64,000 nt of DNA from Saprospiraceae bacterium (lineage in GTDB: Bacteria > Bacteroidota > Bacteroidia > Chitinophagales > Saprospiraceae), in the NCBI GenBank assembly GCA_016719855.1, contig JADJYH010000015.1, positions 77,608 through 141,607 of the forward strand, read 5' to 3'. The notes under the pieces were generated by a model that had not been told where the DNA came from, made no database searches, and saw only the letters and a program-made list of their open reading frames with translations. The position numbers were made by a program, and so were the translations under genes. Every line of letters starts with the position of its first letter. Positions within the stretch are counted from its first letter, which is position 1. Shown here piece by piece: positions 1 to 8,313 of the stretch.

Positions 1-15
1 CAAATCCTCATAAAC

Positions 16-1443
16 TCAATAGTGGCATTTCTGGCATTCTGTACCACCGATGTCTTCTACTGTAACCTTGCTACGCTGGTTGCCCTCTATCTGCTTGTGG
101 TACATCTCGTAATAGTTGTCGTAGTATTTGTTGTCGGCAAATTTGACTTCCGTCTCACGGTGGCAGTTGATGCACCAGCCCATGGAAAGCGGCGTGTATT
201 GTTTCACCTCATCCATTTCTTGCACCTTTCCGTGGCAAGACTGACAGGCCACTTTGCCTACGGTCACGTGCTGGGCGTGGTTGAAGTACACGTGATCGGG
301 CAGGTTGTGGATACGAACCCACTCTATCGGACCTTGGATTTTCGTGTCGCCCGTCTTTTTGTCGGTCAAAGAAGCTACGATACCGTCCCATTGCGAAGCA
401 AGCAAGGCCTCGCCTTCGGCGTCCATCGTGTTTTTCTCCTTGATGTAGTTCTCAGAAATCCAGCCTTTGTAGATGGCTTCGATTTCCTTGTCTGTTTTTT
501 GGTCGTAATTTTTGATTAGCGTGTCGCCCTTGGGGTCGAAACCGATGGAGGCGTAAATCTTTGTCAATTCCGCAGTTCCGTAGGTGGAGCCAACCTTGAT
601 GGCCTTGTGGCAGTTCATGCAGGTATTTGCAGCAGGAATCACGCTGTGCTTGCTCCGACGGGCACCATCGTGGCAGTACTGGCAGTCAATCTTGTGTACC
701 CCGGCGTGGGTGGTGTGCGAAAACTTGATGGGCTGCTCTGGCTGGTAGCCCTGCTGGCGACCCAGGTTGATGGCGTTGCGCACCGTGAAGTAGCCGCCAA
801 AAAGAATCGCAGCGAATATTGCGAAGCTCACTACGCCTTTGCTGGTTAGTGTATCGGCCAATGTCTTTCTAGCTGGTGCCTCAGCGCCAAGTTCTTTTAC
901 CGCAGCGATATGGTTCAGGTTGGAAATAATTCTCGCAAGGATGACGGCCAACAGTGCCAGAATGACGAATAGCAGGGCATAAAGGAGGGTATTACTTTCC
1001 TTGGGTTGACCGGTTTCACCGCCAACAGGAGCTACAGCTACAGGAGTTTCCCCAGGGCAATTTCCCGCTGCCGTACAATTGATGTAGGCCAGAATATTCG
1101 CAATGTCCCCATCCGAAAGGGTTGGGAAGCTTGTCATGGCCACCTTGTTGTATTCGTTGAACACAGCAACGGCCCTAGGATGCCCTTGGCTCACCAATGA
1201 TTGGGAGTTGCGAATCCAGGCATGCAAGTCAGATTCTGGGAAGGCACTCCAACGCTCCTGTACGCCTGCGAGGGCAGGGCCAGTAAGCTTGTCCTTCATG
1301 TTCTTGTTGTGGCATGAAGCACAGTTGTTCTTGAACAATGCCTTACCAGCTTCGACAGCAGCTTGGTCTTGTGCGAATAGCGAGGAAAGGGAGAAAGTAA
1401 AAAGAAGTACTAAAATACTGCTAGTCAGTCGTTTGTATATCAT
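16..1443 (-). CDS. actA: ActA-like multiheme cytochrome c of alternative complex III
   Basis: Predicted electron-transfer subunit of alternative complex III, which oxidises menaquinol and passes electrons to cytochrome c or an oxidase at the outer face of the inner membrane. Six CxxCH heme motifs are visible: one in an N-terminal cytochrome c domain (residue about 41, CASCH) and five in the C-terminal half (about 254, 275, 400, 424 and 470). Two membrane helices lie near residues 152-171 and 203-217. The family core is pentaheme, so the extra N-terminal heme domain looks like a fused monoheme cytochrome. I start at 1443 because MIYKRL opens a clean signal peptide ending LFAQ; an in-frame start at 1536 would lie inside the promoter. 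The last residues are CQKCHY. The remaining act genes would lie beyond the left edge of the window. Confidence 0.85.
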   Translation of the reverse strand: MIYKRLTSSILVLLFTFSLSSLFAQDQAAVEAGKALFKNNCASCHNKNMKDKLTGPALAGVQERWSAFPESDLHAWIRNSQSLVSQGHPRAVAVFNEYNKVAMTSFPTLSDGDIANILAYINCTAAGNCPGETPVAVAPVGGETGQPKESNTLLYALLFVILALLAVILARIISNLNHIAAVKELGAEAPARKTLADTLTSKGVVSFAIFAAILFGGYFTVRNAINLGRQQGYQPEQPIKFSHTTHAGVHKIDCQYCHDGARRSKHSVIPAANTCMNCHKAIKVGSTYGTAELTKIYASIGFDPKGDTLIKNYDQKTDKEIEAIYKGWISENYIKEKNTMDAEGEALLASQWDGIVASLTDKKTGDTKIQGPIEWVRIHNLPDHVYFNHAQHVTVGKVACQSCHGKVQEMDEVKQYTPLSMGWCINCHRETEVKFADNKYYDNYYEMYHKQIEGNQRSKVTVEDIGGTECQKCHY

Positions 1444-1504
1444 CTTTGCAAAGTTGTTATCTTCAATGCTGGATAAAAACATAATTGGATTTTTGAACAC
1501 GGCG

Positions 1505-1536
1505 CAAAGATAAAAGGAGAAGTATTTTTTTAACAA
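1505..1536 (-). promoter_or_regulatory. Bacteroidota-type promoter for actA
   Basis: On the minus strand TATCTTTG (1505-1512) matches the TAnnTTTG -7 box. A TTG at 1534-1536, 21 nt upstream, fits the -33 element. It would start transcription near 1498, before the chosen ATG at 1443. Confidence 0.5.
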
Positions 1537-1655
1537 GATTTTAAAAATGCTTGGACTATTTAGATAGGTTCTAAATTTAAAGCGCTACTTGACCTAACTA
1601 ATAATGTGTAAACAGGCATAAAAAATGGCAATCCTGCCTTCAATTCAAAAACACA

Positions 1656-2012
1656 ATGCGAATACTGAATCTTTTTTTTGCCTTGATTTTTGCCAGCTTC
1701 GCTGCCCTGCAGTACAATGACCCCGACCCATGGCGCTGGGCGCTAATGTACGGCTTTGTTGCAGCTATTTTCGGATTTGCTGCCTTCAACAAAACCAACC
1801 GCTACTTCCTGTGGGCAGGCATCGCTGTGTGCGTGGTTTGGATGTCGTTCCTGTTGCCCGAGTTTTTGAATTGGGTGAAAATGGGCAGCCCAAATATTGC
1901 GGAGCACATGAAGGCAGAAACCCCCTATGTCGAGTTCACCAGGGAGTTTTTGGGGTTGTTGATTTGCTTGCTGGCACTCACTTGGCTGCTTTGGCGGGTT
2001 AGGAAAAAGTAA
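1656..2012 (+). CDS. TMEM220-like small integral membrane protein
   Basis: A 118-residue protein with about four hydrophobic helices. The N-terminal helix runs directly into LQYNDPDPWRW, a hallmark of the transmembrane 220 family. The C-terminus is basic (WRVRKK). Its biochemical role is unknown. It sits 50 bp before lptB on the same strand, so the two may be co-transcribed. The ATG at 1656 is the only start that preserves the first helix. There is no sign of damage. Confidence 0.7.
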   Translation: MRILNLFFALIFASFAALQYNDPDPWRWALMYGFVAAIFGFAAFNKTNRYFLWAGIAVCVVWMSFLLPEFLNWVKMGSPNIAEHMKAETPYVEFTREFLGLLICLLALTWLLWRVRKK

Positions 2013-2062
2013 AACCCGTCATTTTTTGCCCAGACTTCCGTTTTAGTTCGGAACTTTGAACC

Positions 2063-2805
2063 ATGATATTACGCACAGAAAACTTGAATAAGTCCTACGG
2101 CGAGCGCAAAGTCGTCAAACAGGTTTCGCTTGACGTGAACCAAGGGGAAATCGTTGGGCTGCTCGGCCCCAACGGAGCCGGGAAAACGACGACGTTCTAC
2201 ATGGTGGTCGGATTCATAAAGCCCAACGAAGGCAGTGTTTTTTTGGAAAATGAGGACATCACATCCCTTCCCATGTACAAACGGGCGAGGCTCGGCATCG
2301 GCTACCTTCCTCAAGAGCCTTCTGTTTTCCGGAAGTTGAGCGTGGAGGACAACATTAGGGCAGTCCTGGAAATGATGAACCTCACCAAAGAACAACAAGC
2401 CGCAACATTAGAATCGCTGCTCGACGAATTTGGCCTCCACAAAGTCCGCAAAAACAACGGCGACACCCTCTCGGGCGGGGAGAACGACGCCGCACCGAAA
2501 TCGCACGTGCACTGGCCAGCAATCCCAGTTTCATCCTCCTCGACGAGCCGTTCGCTGGCATTGACCCAATCGCCGTTGAGGACATCCAGACCATCGTTCA
2601 CAAACTGAAAGCACGCAACATCGGCATCCTCATCACCGACCACAACGTGCAGGAGACACTCTCCATTACCGACCGGGCTTACCTGATGTACGACGGCGCC
2701 ATCCTCAAAGCTGGAACCGCCGAGGAACTGGCCGCTGACGAGCAGGTGCGGAGGTTGTACCTCGGCATGAGCTTTGAGTTGAAAAAGAAAGTGTTGGCTG
2801 AATGA
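2063..2805 (+). CDS. lptB: LptB, lipopolysaccharide-export ABC ATPase (one frameshift)
   Basis: ATPase that powers LPS extraction from the inner membrane through the Lpt bridge. Walker A GPNGAGKTT is at residues 35-43, a Q-loop follows (YLPQEPSVFRKL), and the signature LSGGE is near residue 136. Immediately after it, at 2480-2484, the frame shifts: after GAG two extra bases (or one missing) precede codons reading RRRTEIARALA. The new frame then gives Walker B and D-loop FILLDEPFAGIDP and the H-loop ITDHNVQETL, ending at TGA 2803-2805 with FELKKKVLAE. The total of about 247 residues is normal for LptB. Because the gene is essential in LPS-bearing bacteria and both halves are perfectly conserved, I read this as a consensus error rather than a pseudogene. 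Confidence 0.85.
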
Positions 2806-2907
2806 GTTCGAGGAATTGAAAATTGAAAAATCTGTGCCCCGGATGCAACCAATTTTTGAAAAAAACATTCTATTTCACGTCATTATTCAAAACCAAAAAT
2901 GGAAATT

Positions 2908-3480
2908 ATGAAAAAAGCAATTTTCTTCTCAATCTTCATTTTTTACTACCTACCTGGTGCCTTTTCGCAGGACAAGCCCGCAAAGTTCACCGTCACCGTC
3001 AGCACCGATTCAATCCTGATGGACAACACCTTCGAGGTGAAATTCGTGCTCGAAAACGCCAACGGCCAGAACTTTGAAGCACCCGATTTCAGCGACCACT
3101 TCAACGTGGTGAGTGGTCCGAATTTCAGCACCTCGATGAGCATGGTCAATGGCAACATTTCCCAAAGCATGACCATCACCTACTACCTTGAGCCAAAGGA
3201 AGTTGGCATGTTTTATATCCTGCCCGCAAGTGTGAATACGGATGATAAAGTGCTGGAAACTGCCCCGTTAGAGGTGATGGTAGTGCCCAACCCCGATGGT
3301 ATCAAGCAGATGCCACCACGTGGAAAAATGGACAGCTTCCAGTTCAATTTCGGCGACCCATTCGGCTTCGATTTCTCGTTCCCAGAATTACAGGAAATGC
3401 CACAGTTTTCGAACCCTTCGCCAAGGGAGGAAGCGCCAAAAGAACAGCCGAAGAAGAAGCGGAAGACGATGAGGATATAA
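2908..3480 (+). CDS. BatD-like protein, N-terminal domain only
   Basis: A 190-residue secreted or periplasmic protein: signal peptide of about 20 residues ending GAFSQ, then a BatD-type beta-sandwich (TVTVSTDSILMDNTFEVKF, NVVSGPNFSTSMSMVNG, YYLEPKEVGMFYILPA). It ends in a proline- and lysine-rich tail (KEQPKKKRKTMRI). BatD proteins of the Bat aerotolerance operon are usually over 500 residues and end in a membrane anchor; this one stops after the first domain, and no batA/B/C genes are nearby. It is either a stand-alone paralogue or a truncated copy. An ATG 9 nt upstream (2899) is possible, but 2908 gives the better signal peptide. A strong terminator follows directly. Confidence 0.7.
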   Translation: MKKAIFFSIFIFYYLPGAFSQDKPAKFTVTVSTDSILMDNTFEVKFVLENANGQNFEAPDFSDHFNVVSGPNFSTSMSMVNGNISQSMTITYYLEPKEVGMFYILPASVNTDDKVLETAPLEVMVVPNPDGIKQMPPRGKMDSFQFNFGDPFGFDFSFPELQEMPQFSNPSPREEAPKEQPKKKRKTMRI

Positions 3481-3500
3481 GATTTCCTTTAACGAAAAAA

Positions 3501-3534
3501 GCCTGTCCGCAGAAATGCGAACAGGCTTTTTTTT
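3501..3534. terminator. Bidirectional intrinsic terminator
   Basis: Stem GCCTGT(c)CGC / GCG(a)ACAGGC with a 6-nt loop, flanked by an A tract (3495-3500) and a T tract (3527-3534). It lies between the convergent BatD-like gene and the small membrane-protein gene. Confidence 0.85.
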
Positions 3535-3551
3535 AATCAGGTAGTTTAAAT

Positions 3552-3974
3552 TCACTTCTGGTTGTAGCCGAGCCACCAGCCAATCAAACCACCTGCCAAG
3601 CCGCTAATAACGGCAAAGATGACGGAATCAAGGATGACACCATTCCAGCTACACATTGTGGTCGTGCCGTGCAAGATGCAGTCGTACCCGAAGGCAAGCA
3701 AGAATCCGACGGTCGCGCCTGCGACAAGACCTCCTATAAAAGAGCGGATACCTGCCCACTTCTCGAAAATGTAGGCAAGCAGTAAACCGAATGAGAGGTT
3801 ACCAATAATCATGGCAACCATGTCCATATCGGCATCACTTCGTTGAACAGCAGCCATGCCAGGCATCATCGAAGCAATTGTGTCCATGAACAACATTCCA
3901 TACAGTACCCATCCAAGGAGAAAGTAGGCAACCCCACCGAGGAGCGCGCCAATCAAGAGTTTGTTGGTATTCAT
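3552..3974 (-). CDS. Small four-helix membrane protein (DUF1761-like)
   Basis: About 140 residues with four hydrophobic segments. Glycine-rich helices (LLIGALLGGVAYFLLGWVLYG and GLAGGLIGWWLGY) and a central IIGNLSFGLLLAYIFEKWAG resemble the DUF1761 group of integral membrane proteins of unknown function. I start at MNTNKLL (3974): the hydrophobic stretch upstream (MLLVAFAKLNHIF) is out of character for the family. The C-terminus is GYNQK. The gene is convergent with the BatD-like gene across the terminator. Confidence 0.6.
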   Translation of the reverse strand: MNTNKLLIGALLGGVAYFLLGWVLYGMLFMDTIASMMPGMAAVQRSDADMDMVAMIIGNLSFGLLLAYIFEKWAGIRSFIGGLVAGATVGFLLAFGYDCILHGTTTMCSWNGVILDSVIFAVISGLAGGLIGWWLGYNQK

Positions 3975-4162
3975 TGCGTTTTGTTTTAGTGAAAAAATAT
4001 GATTTAATTTGGCGAATGCAACCAACAACATTTTAATTATCAACAAATCAGTGTTTTTTTACAAATAATTACAGGCAACCATGTTGCAGGAGCCAAATGC
4101 TTGAGCAGTCGGTCAACTCCAAAATTTCCAGTTTGAAAAAAAGAATGGATATAAGTTCGAAC

Positions 4163-4747
4163 TCACGCAAACAAGCACTCGGCACTGATTTCGAAATCAG
4201 GCAGTGCAGGCGCACCGCTGCATAAGGTTTTACCACGGCAAATGGTCACTTTGTCGGGAGCGGTATAAACGTAAACTTGAAGGGACGCAGGGAAAATATG
4301 CCAAACCACTTGCACTCCAGCCTTGAAGTATTCTTCCAGTTTTTCGTTGATTTTGTCAGCATTATCGGATGGGGAAATGACCTCGGCGAGCCAGGGAGCG
4401 ACTTGGTTTTCACCTTTTTTCATAAGCAGCCTTTGCGCTCCCGAATAAAAGGCAATATCTGGTCGGCGCATTTGTACCGAAGAAGTGAACATGTCCGTTT
4501 CTGTAATCAACCCACCGCCATTTTTAGATGCAGAGGTTTTTTGAAAAAAGTCAAGAAGGAGGAAGAAGAAGTTTGCTTGTTGTTGGTTCATCGTAATGGT
4601 TTTTTCAACTAGCCCATTGTTCCATTCGTATTTGTAGCCATCCTCTTTATTGGAATAGTTCTGCAAAAACTCCTGCAACGTAATGCGCCTCGGCTGGCGA
4701 ACTACAACTTTTGGCTTGGGCTCGGCTTGTGAAATGGCTGTTGACAT
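4163..4747 (-). CDS. Uma2-family (DUF820) restriction-endonuclease-fold protein
   Basis: A 194-residue protein with the PD-(D/E)xK-like Uma2 layout: ITLQEFL near residue 22, YEWNNGLVEK near 40, then RRPDIAFYSG near 95 with the conserved Asp, and APWLAEVISPSD near 117 carrying the Glu. A closing beta-hairpin VQVVWHIFPASLQVYVY follows. The family is common in Bacteroidota and cyanobacteria; its natural role is not established. The gene is monocistronic by spacing. Confidence 0.8.
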   Translation of the reverse strand: MSTAISQAEPKPKVVVRQPRRITLQEFLQNYSNKEDGYKYEWNNGLVEKTITMNQQQANFFFLLLDFFQKTSASKNGGGLITETDMFTSSVQMRRPDIAFYSGAQRLLMKKGENQVAPWLAEVISPSDNADKINEKLEEYFKAGVQVVWHIFPASLQVYVYTAPDKVTICRGKTLCSGAPALPDFEISAECLFA

Positions 4748-4820
4748 GACAATTATTTTTTACAAAACTACTGGATTTAAATTTGTTTTCAAAAACGATT
4801 CAACCCAAAACTCCATTGAA

Positions 4821-7800
4821 TTACAGACCCTGTTTTATCGGTTTGAGCACCACCGCTCCAGCATTATTTCGGGCAAAAACAAAGCACGGCTTTCCATTAA
4901 CCACCACTAAACGGATGCGCCGCACCTCGCCATCAATCTTTAGGTTGCCAAGTGGCAAAACCTGCATCTTCCCAACTTTTTCAAACGAAAGCACGTTTCC
5001 GTAGTTGGCATCGTAGCGGCCCATTTCGATGTTGCACTCGAAGAAATTGCCACCGAGCAGCACCTCCATCCTGCCGTCACCGTCGAGGTCGGCGAGCTGT
5101 GCGGCATTGAGCGAGGAAAGCTGAAGCTCGTCGGGCAGTGGGTGCGACTTGAACTTGCCGTCGCCAAGGTTTTCAAAATACATGCTGGCGAACTCGTTGG
5201 CCTCCAATTTCATAGCTTTGGAGAGATTGTCGACACCCACAAGGTCAGCAGCGCTGGCATTGGCAAAGTCCTTGGCGAATAAGAACTTCTTCTTCAAGTT
5301 TGGCAACTGCTTGATAAACTCGGCGTGAGTGGCGAAGGGCGTTTCCTTGCCACCCAACCAAAAGGTCAGCAGTTGTTCCACCTGCTCGTTTTTGTCAAAA
5401 TCGGCCACGTACATGCGCACGGGCTGCTCCGGCGTTGGATTGAAACGGCCGTTCAGGCCCATGTTGCCCGCCAAGATGTCCATGTCGCCGTCGCCGTCGA
5501 AATCGTGTGGGAGGGCGAAGTTCCACCAGGCGGTTGCGATTGCGGATTGCGGATTGCGGATTGCGGATTTGGCTAACGACTTTCCATCGTTGTAAAATAC
5601 TGTCAGTGGCCCCCACTCCATCGCTAAAAGAAGGTCGGGTGAACCGTTTTTGTCGAGGTCAACCCAAGAGGCGTTTTTCACCAAACCGACTTCAGCAAGG
5701 CCAGGAGCAATAGCAGTAGTGACATTTTCAAATTGGCCGTTGCCCTTGTTTTGGAGCAAAACCGAGGTAGGCGTCAGGCCATAGTTCCAAGGCAAGGCAC
5801 GGGCACCCAAGAACACATCAGACAGGCCGTCTTTGTTGAAATCGGCGATGGATACGCAGGCCGCAGTCATGTAAACGTCCTGAAAATCAATGCGTTGGAA
5901 ATTTCCATTGCCGTCGTTCTTGTACCAACGCTGTTTCATGGCCTCGTCCTTTCCACGGTATTCGTTTCCCCCAGCGGCTACCACCAGGTCTTGGTCACCG
6001 TCCTTGTCGAGGTCGGTGAAAACGGCATCTACGTCCTCGAAAATACTGTCGGCGATAATGGCAGCAGGTGTTTTTAGCTCAAATTTACCTTGTTTGGTTT
6101 GCAGGTAAAGTGCGCTCCGCACTCGTTTTGCTGCGCCAAAAAACACGTCGTCCAACCCGTCGCCGTTCACGTCGCCGACGGCCAGCGCAGGCCCTTCCGC
6201 TGACACCATGTGCGGAATCAGCCCCTCCCGGTTGAACTCCACAAATGGGTTTTCCTTGTGCTGAAAATTAAGCCCGGTTTGCGCCGTGGCATCGCTGAAT
6301 TGGAATGGCGAGACTTGTTTCCCATTTAAAATTTTGTAGTCAAACATTGGTAATCCGTCCTTCCAAGCCACCTCCAAGGTAGTGTTGTACCGAAACCCAT
6401 CAATGCGCTGGTAGCTCCTGTCAGGCCAAATCAGCAGAACCGAATCCACGGTCGCCGTGTCGCCGATACCAAGGTGGAGCGGCCCCAACATGCTTGATTG
6501 AAAACCCCTGACGGGGTAGTTCTCGTAGCTAATTTTCTCGTTTTTCTTGAAAACAACTGCCCTTGCACTAATGGCGTTCAGGTTTTTTGGCGAACCTTTT
6601 AGGTTGATTTTCAAATAGTTATGATTGGGCAGTTTGCTTTCTACGGTCAAATTTTGATAGATAAATGGCTCGTCCTCGATGTTGTTGGTCACCACGTCAA
6701 GGTCGCCATCGTTGTCGAGGTCGGCGTAGATGGAACCGTTGGAGTAGCTGGGTTGGCTGCCAGCGATTTGGCTACCAATATCCTCGAATTTCACACCAAG
6801 CCTCGCCCATTCTCCATCTGAAGGAGCAGGGGTGACGTTATGGAAAAACTTGTTGGGTAGTTTAATTTTCGGCATCCGTTCCACGACCATTAAATCGGGT
6901 TGGTCGAGGGAATCAACGAACTGCCACTTTTGGTTCTTTTCGTCGCCTGCCATGAAATTGATATAGTCAATATTGTTCAAACGGCGGGGGATGCCGTTGC
7001 TGATGAACAAGTCTTTTTTGCCGTCTTGGTCAAAATCCATGAACAGCGACGACCACGACCAATCGGTAGCGAACATACCTGCGAAATGGGAAATCTCAGC
7101 GAATTGCGGATTGCGGATTGCGGATTGCGGAAGAGCGGAAGGTTGCTTAAGCCCCAAATTCATTTGCAGTGCGTTTTGAGCGAACTGTACATTGTATCCG
7201 TACCCAAGTTTGAACTGAAAAGTGGAAAACCCGTCCTCCCCCAATGAGCTTCTCAAAATAGTGGGGTCTTCAGGTTTCATGTCGAGCGAGACGATGTCGG
7301 CCCAGCCATCGTTGTTGACATCCCCACAGTCAACTCCCATCGAAAAGCGGCTGGTATGTTGCATGGACTCGGTCAGCACTTCTTTAAAAGTCCCGTTCTG
7401 TTGGTTGATGTAGAGATAATCGTTTTCGTGAAAATCGTTGCCGATGTAGATGTCCGGCCAGCCGTCGAGGTTCACATCGCCTGTGACGATGCCGAGGCCG
7501 TAGCCAATGACGGTGCTGTTGATTCCGGCTTCGAGCGTCACTTCGGTAAATTTTCCTTTACCGTCATTTTGCATCAGTTTGTCACCTGACAACGGGTGTT
7601 GTTTGCCAGCGAAACTTTTGCGCTGACCGAAGGTGCCGTTTTGGTGGAGCGAGTGGTTGAGTTGGTACATGTCGAGGTCACCGTCGAGGTCGTAATCGAA
7701 AAAGGTGGCTTGCGTCCCAAAGCACTGTAAATCAAGGTTGTAGCGAATGGCTAAGTCTTCAAAAAACGGGATTCCGTTCTCTATCTTTTGGCAAACCCAA

Positions 7801-8246
7801 AGTTGGTTTTGGTCCTTCACGTTCTTGAAATCTCCGACCGTATTTACGTAGATGTCCAGCATCCCGTCGTTGTTGATGTCCACGACAGATGCACCTGTAT
7901 TCCATTTTTGGCTGCCTAGATTCTCAATGAGACCCGCATTTTCAGTCACATCTTTGAACTTGAGGTTGCCTTCGTTGATGAAAAGTTTGTTCTGCGATTG
8001 GTTGCTGGTAAAAAACAGGTCAACCAGTCCATCGTTGTTGAAGTCGCCTGCCGCTACGCCACCACCATTGAAAAAATAAGCATAGCTCAAAGCGTTGAAC
8101 ATGCCGTTTTGAATTGGGGTGTTTTCAAAATCGAGGCCCGTTTCCGATTTACGGAGCAACCTGAACTGTGCGTTCTCAACGTCTTTCGATTGACAACCAA
8201 AACAGAAAATAGCTGCCAACACCAAGTAGATAATCCCTTTGTTCAT
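4821..8246 (-). CDS. FG-GAP/VCBS-repeat lipoprotein with ASPIC/UnbV domain (copy 1)
   Basis: A 1,141-residue predicted surface lipoprotein: signal peptide with lipobox and Cys18 (FCFGCQS), then many calcium-binding FG-GAP/VCBS blades of the DxNxDGxxD type (for example AGDFNNDGLVDLFF and FFDYDLDGDLDMY). An ASPIC/UnbV module is near residue 580 (RGFQSSMLGPLHLGIGD), followed by a second propeller set. This CRTAC1-like class accompanies SusC/SusD operons in Bacteroidota and probably binds substrate at the cell surface; no catalytic residues are recognised. A close paralogue lies 67 bp upstream on the same strand. Two tandem heptamer arrays are embedded in frame (5531-5570, 7101-7128), coding for repeats of SAIRNPQ. 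The frame is otherwise intact. Confidence 0.85.
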   Translation of the reverse strand: MNKGIIYLVLAAIFCFGCQSKDVENAQFRLLRKSETGLDFENTPIQNGMFNALSYAYFFNGGGVAAGDFNNDGLVDLFFTSNQSQNKLFINEGNLKFKDVTENAGLIENLGSQKWNTGASVVDINNDGMLDIYVNTVGDFKNVKDQNQLWVCQKIENGIPFFEDLAIRYNLDLQCFGTQATFFDYDLDGDLDMYQLNHSLHQNGTFGQRKSFAGKQHPLSGDKLMQNDGKGKFTEVTLEAGINSTVIGYGLGIVTGDVNLDGWPDIYIGNDFHENDYLYINQQNGTFKEVLTESMQHTSRFSMGVDCGDVNNDGWADIVSLDMKPEDPTILRSSLGEDGFSTFQFKLGYGYNVQFAQNALQMNLGLKQPSALPQSAIRNPQFAEISHFAGMFATDWSWSSLFMDFDQDGKKDLFISNGIPRRLNNIDYINFMAGDEKNQKWQFVDSLDQPDLMVVERMPKIKLPNKFFHNVTPAPSDGEWARLGVKFEDIGSQIAGSQPSYSNGSIYADLDNDGDLDVVTNNIEDEPFIYQNLTVESKLPNHNYLKINLKGSPKNLNAISARAVVFKKNEKISYENYPVRGFQSSMLGPLHLGIGDTATVDSVLLIWPDRSYQRIDGFRYNTTLEVAWKDGLPMFDYKILNGKQVSPFQFSDATAQTGLNFQHKENPFVEFNREGLIPHMVSAEGPALAVGDVNGDGLDDVFFGAAKRVRSALYLQTKQGKFELKTPAAIIADSIFEDVDAVFTDLDKDGDQDLVVAAGGNEYRGKDEAMKQRWYKNDGNGNFQRIDFQDVYMTAACVSIADFNKDGLSDVFLGARALPWNYGLTPTSVLLQNKGNGQFENVTTAIAPGLAEVGLVKNASWVDLDKNGSPDLLLAMEWGPLTVFYNDGKSLAKSAIRNPQSAIATAWWNFALPHDFDGDGDMDILAGNMGLNGRFNPTPEQPVRMYVADFDKNEQVEQLLTFWLGGKETPFATHAEFIKQLPNLKKKFLFAKDFANASAADLVGVDNLSKAMKLEANEFASMYFENLGDGKFKSHPLPDELQLSSLNAAQLADLDGDGRMEVLLGGNFFECNIEMGRYDANYGNVLSFEKVGKMQVLPLGNLKIDGEVRRIRLVVVNGKPCFVFARNNAGAVVLKPIKQGL
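5531..5570. repeat. Heptamer tandem array inside coding sequence
   Basis: Three perfect GGATTGC units (5544-5564) with degenerate units on both sides. On the coding (minus) strand three heptamers equal seven codons, SAIRNPQ, so the array is frame-neutral. It falls between two propeller motifs. Confidence 0.9.
7101..7128. repeat. Second GGATTGC heptamer array in the same gene
   Basis: GAATTGC followed by three perfect GGATTGC units. It codes for LPQSAIRNPQFAEIS in the host protein, again in frame and in an inter-blade loop. Confidence 0.9.
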
Positions 8247-8270
8247 GTTTGTTTTTAGTTACAACATCGG

Positions 8271-8290
8271 GGAGGGTTCTGAACCTCTCC
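8271..8290. other. Stem-loop between the two FG-GAP genes
   Basis: GGAGGGTTC / GAACCTCTCC with a minimal loop in the 67-bp intercistronic gap. It has no T tract, so it is more likely an mRNA-processing or stability hairpin than a terminator. Confidence 0.45.
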
Positions 8291-8313
8291 GACGTCAAAT
8301 CGTTACCTGTCGG

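Noticed and set aside
22..519. 165-codon plus-strand frame at the left edge
   Set aside because: Lies entirely opposite the heme-binding domain of actA and has no protein-like features.
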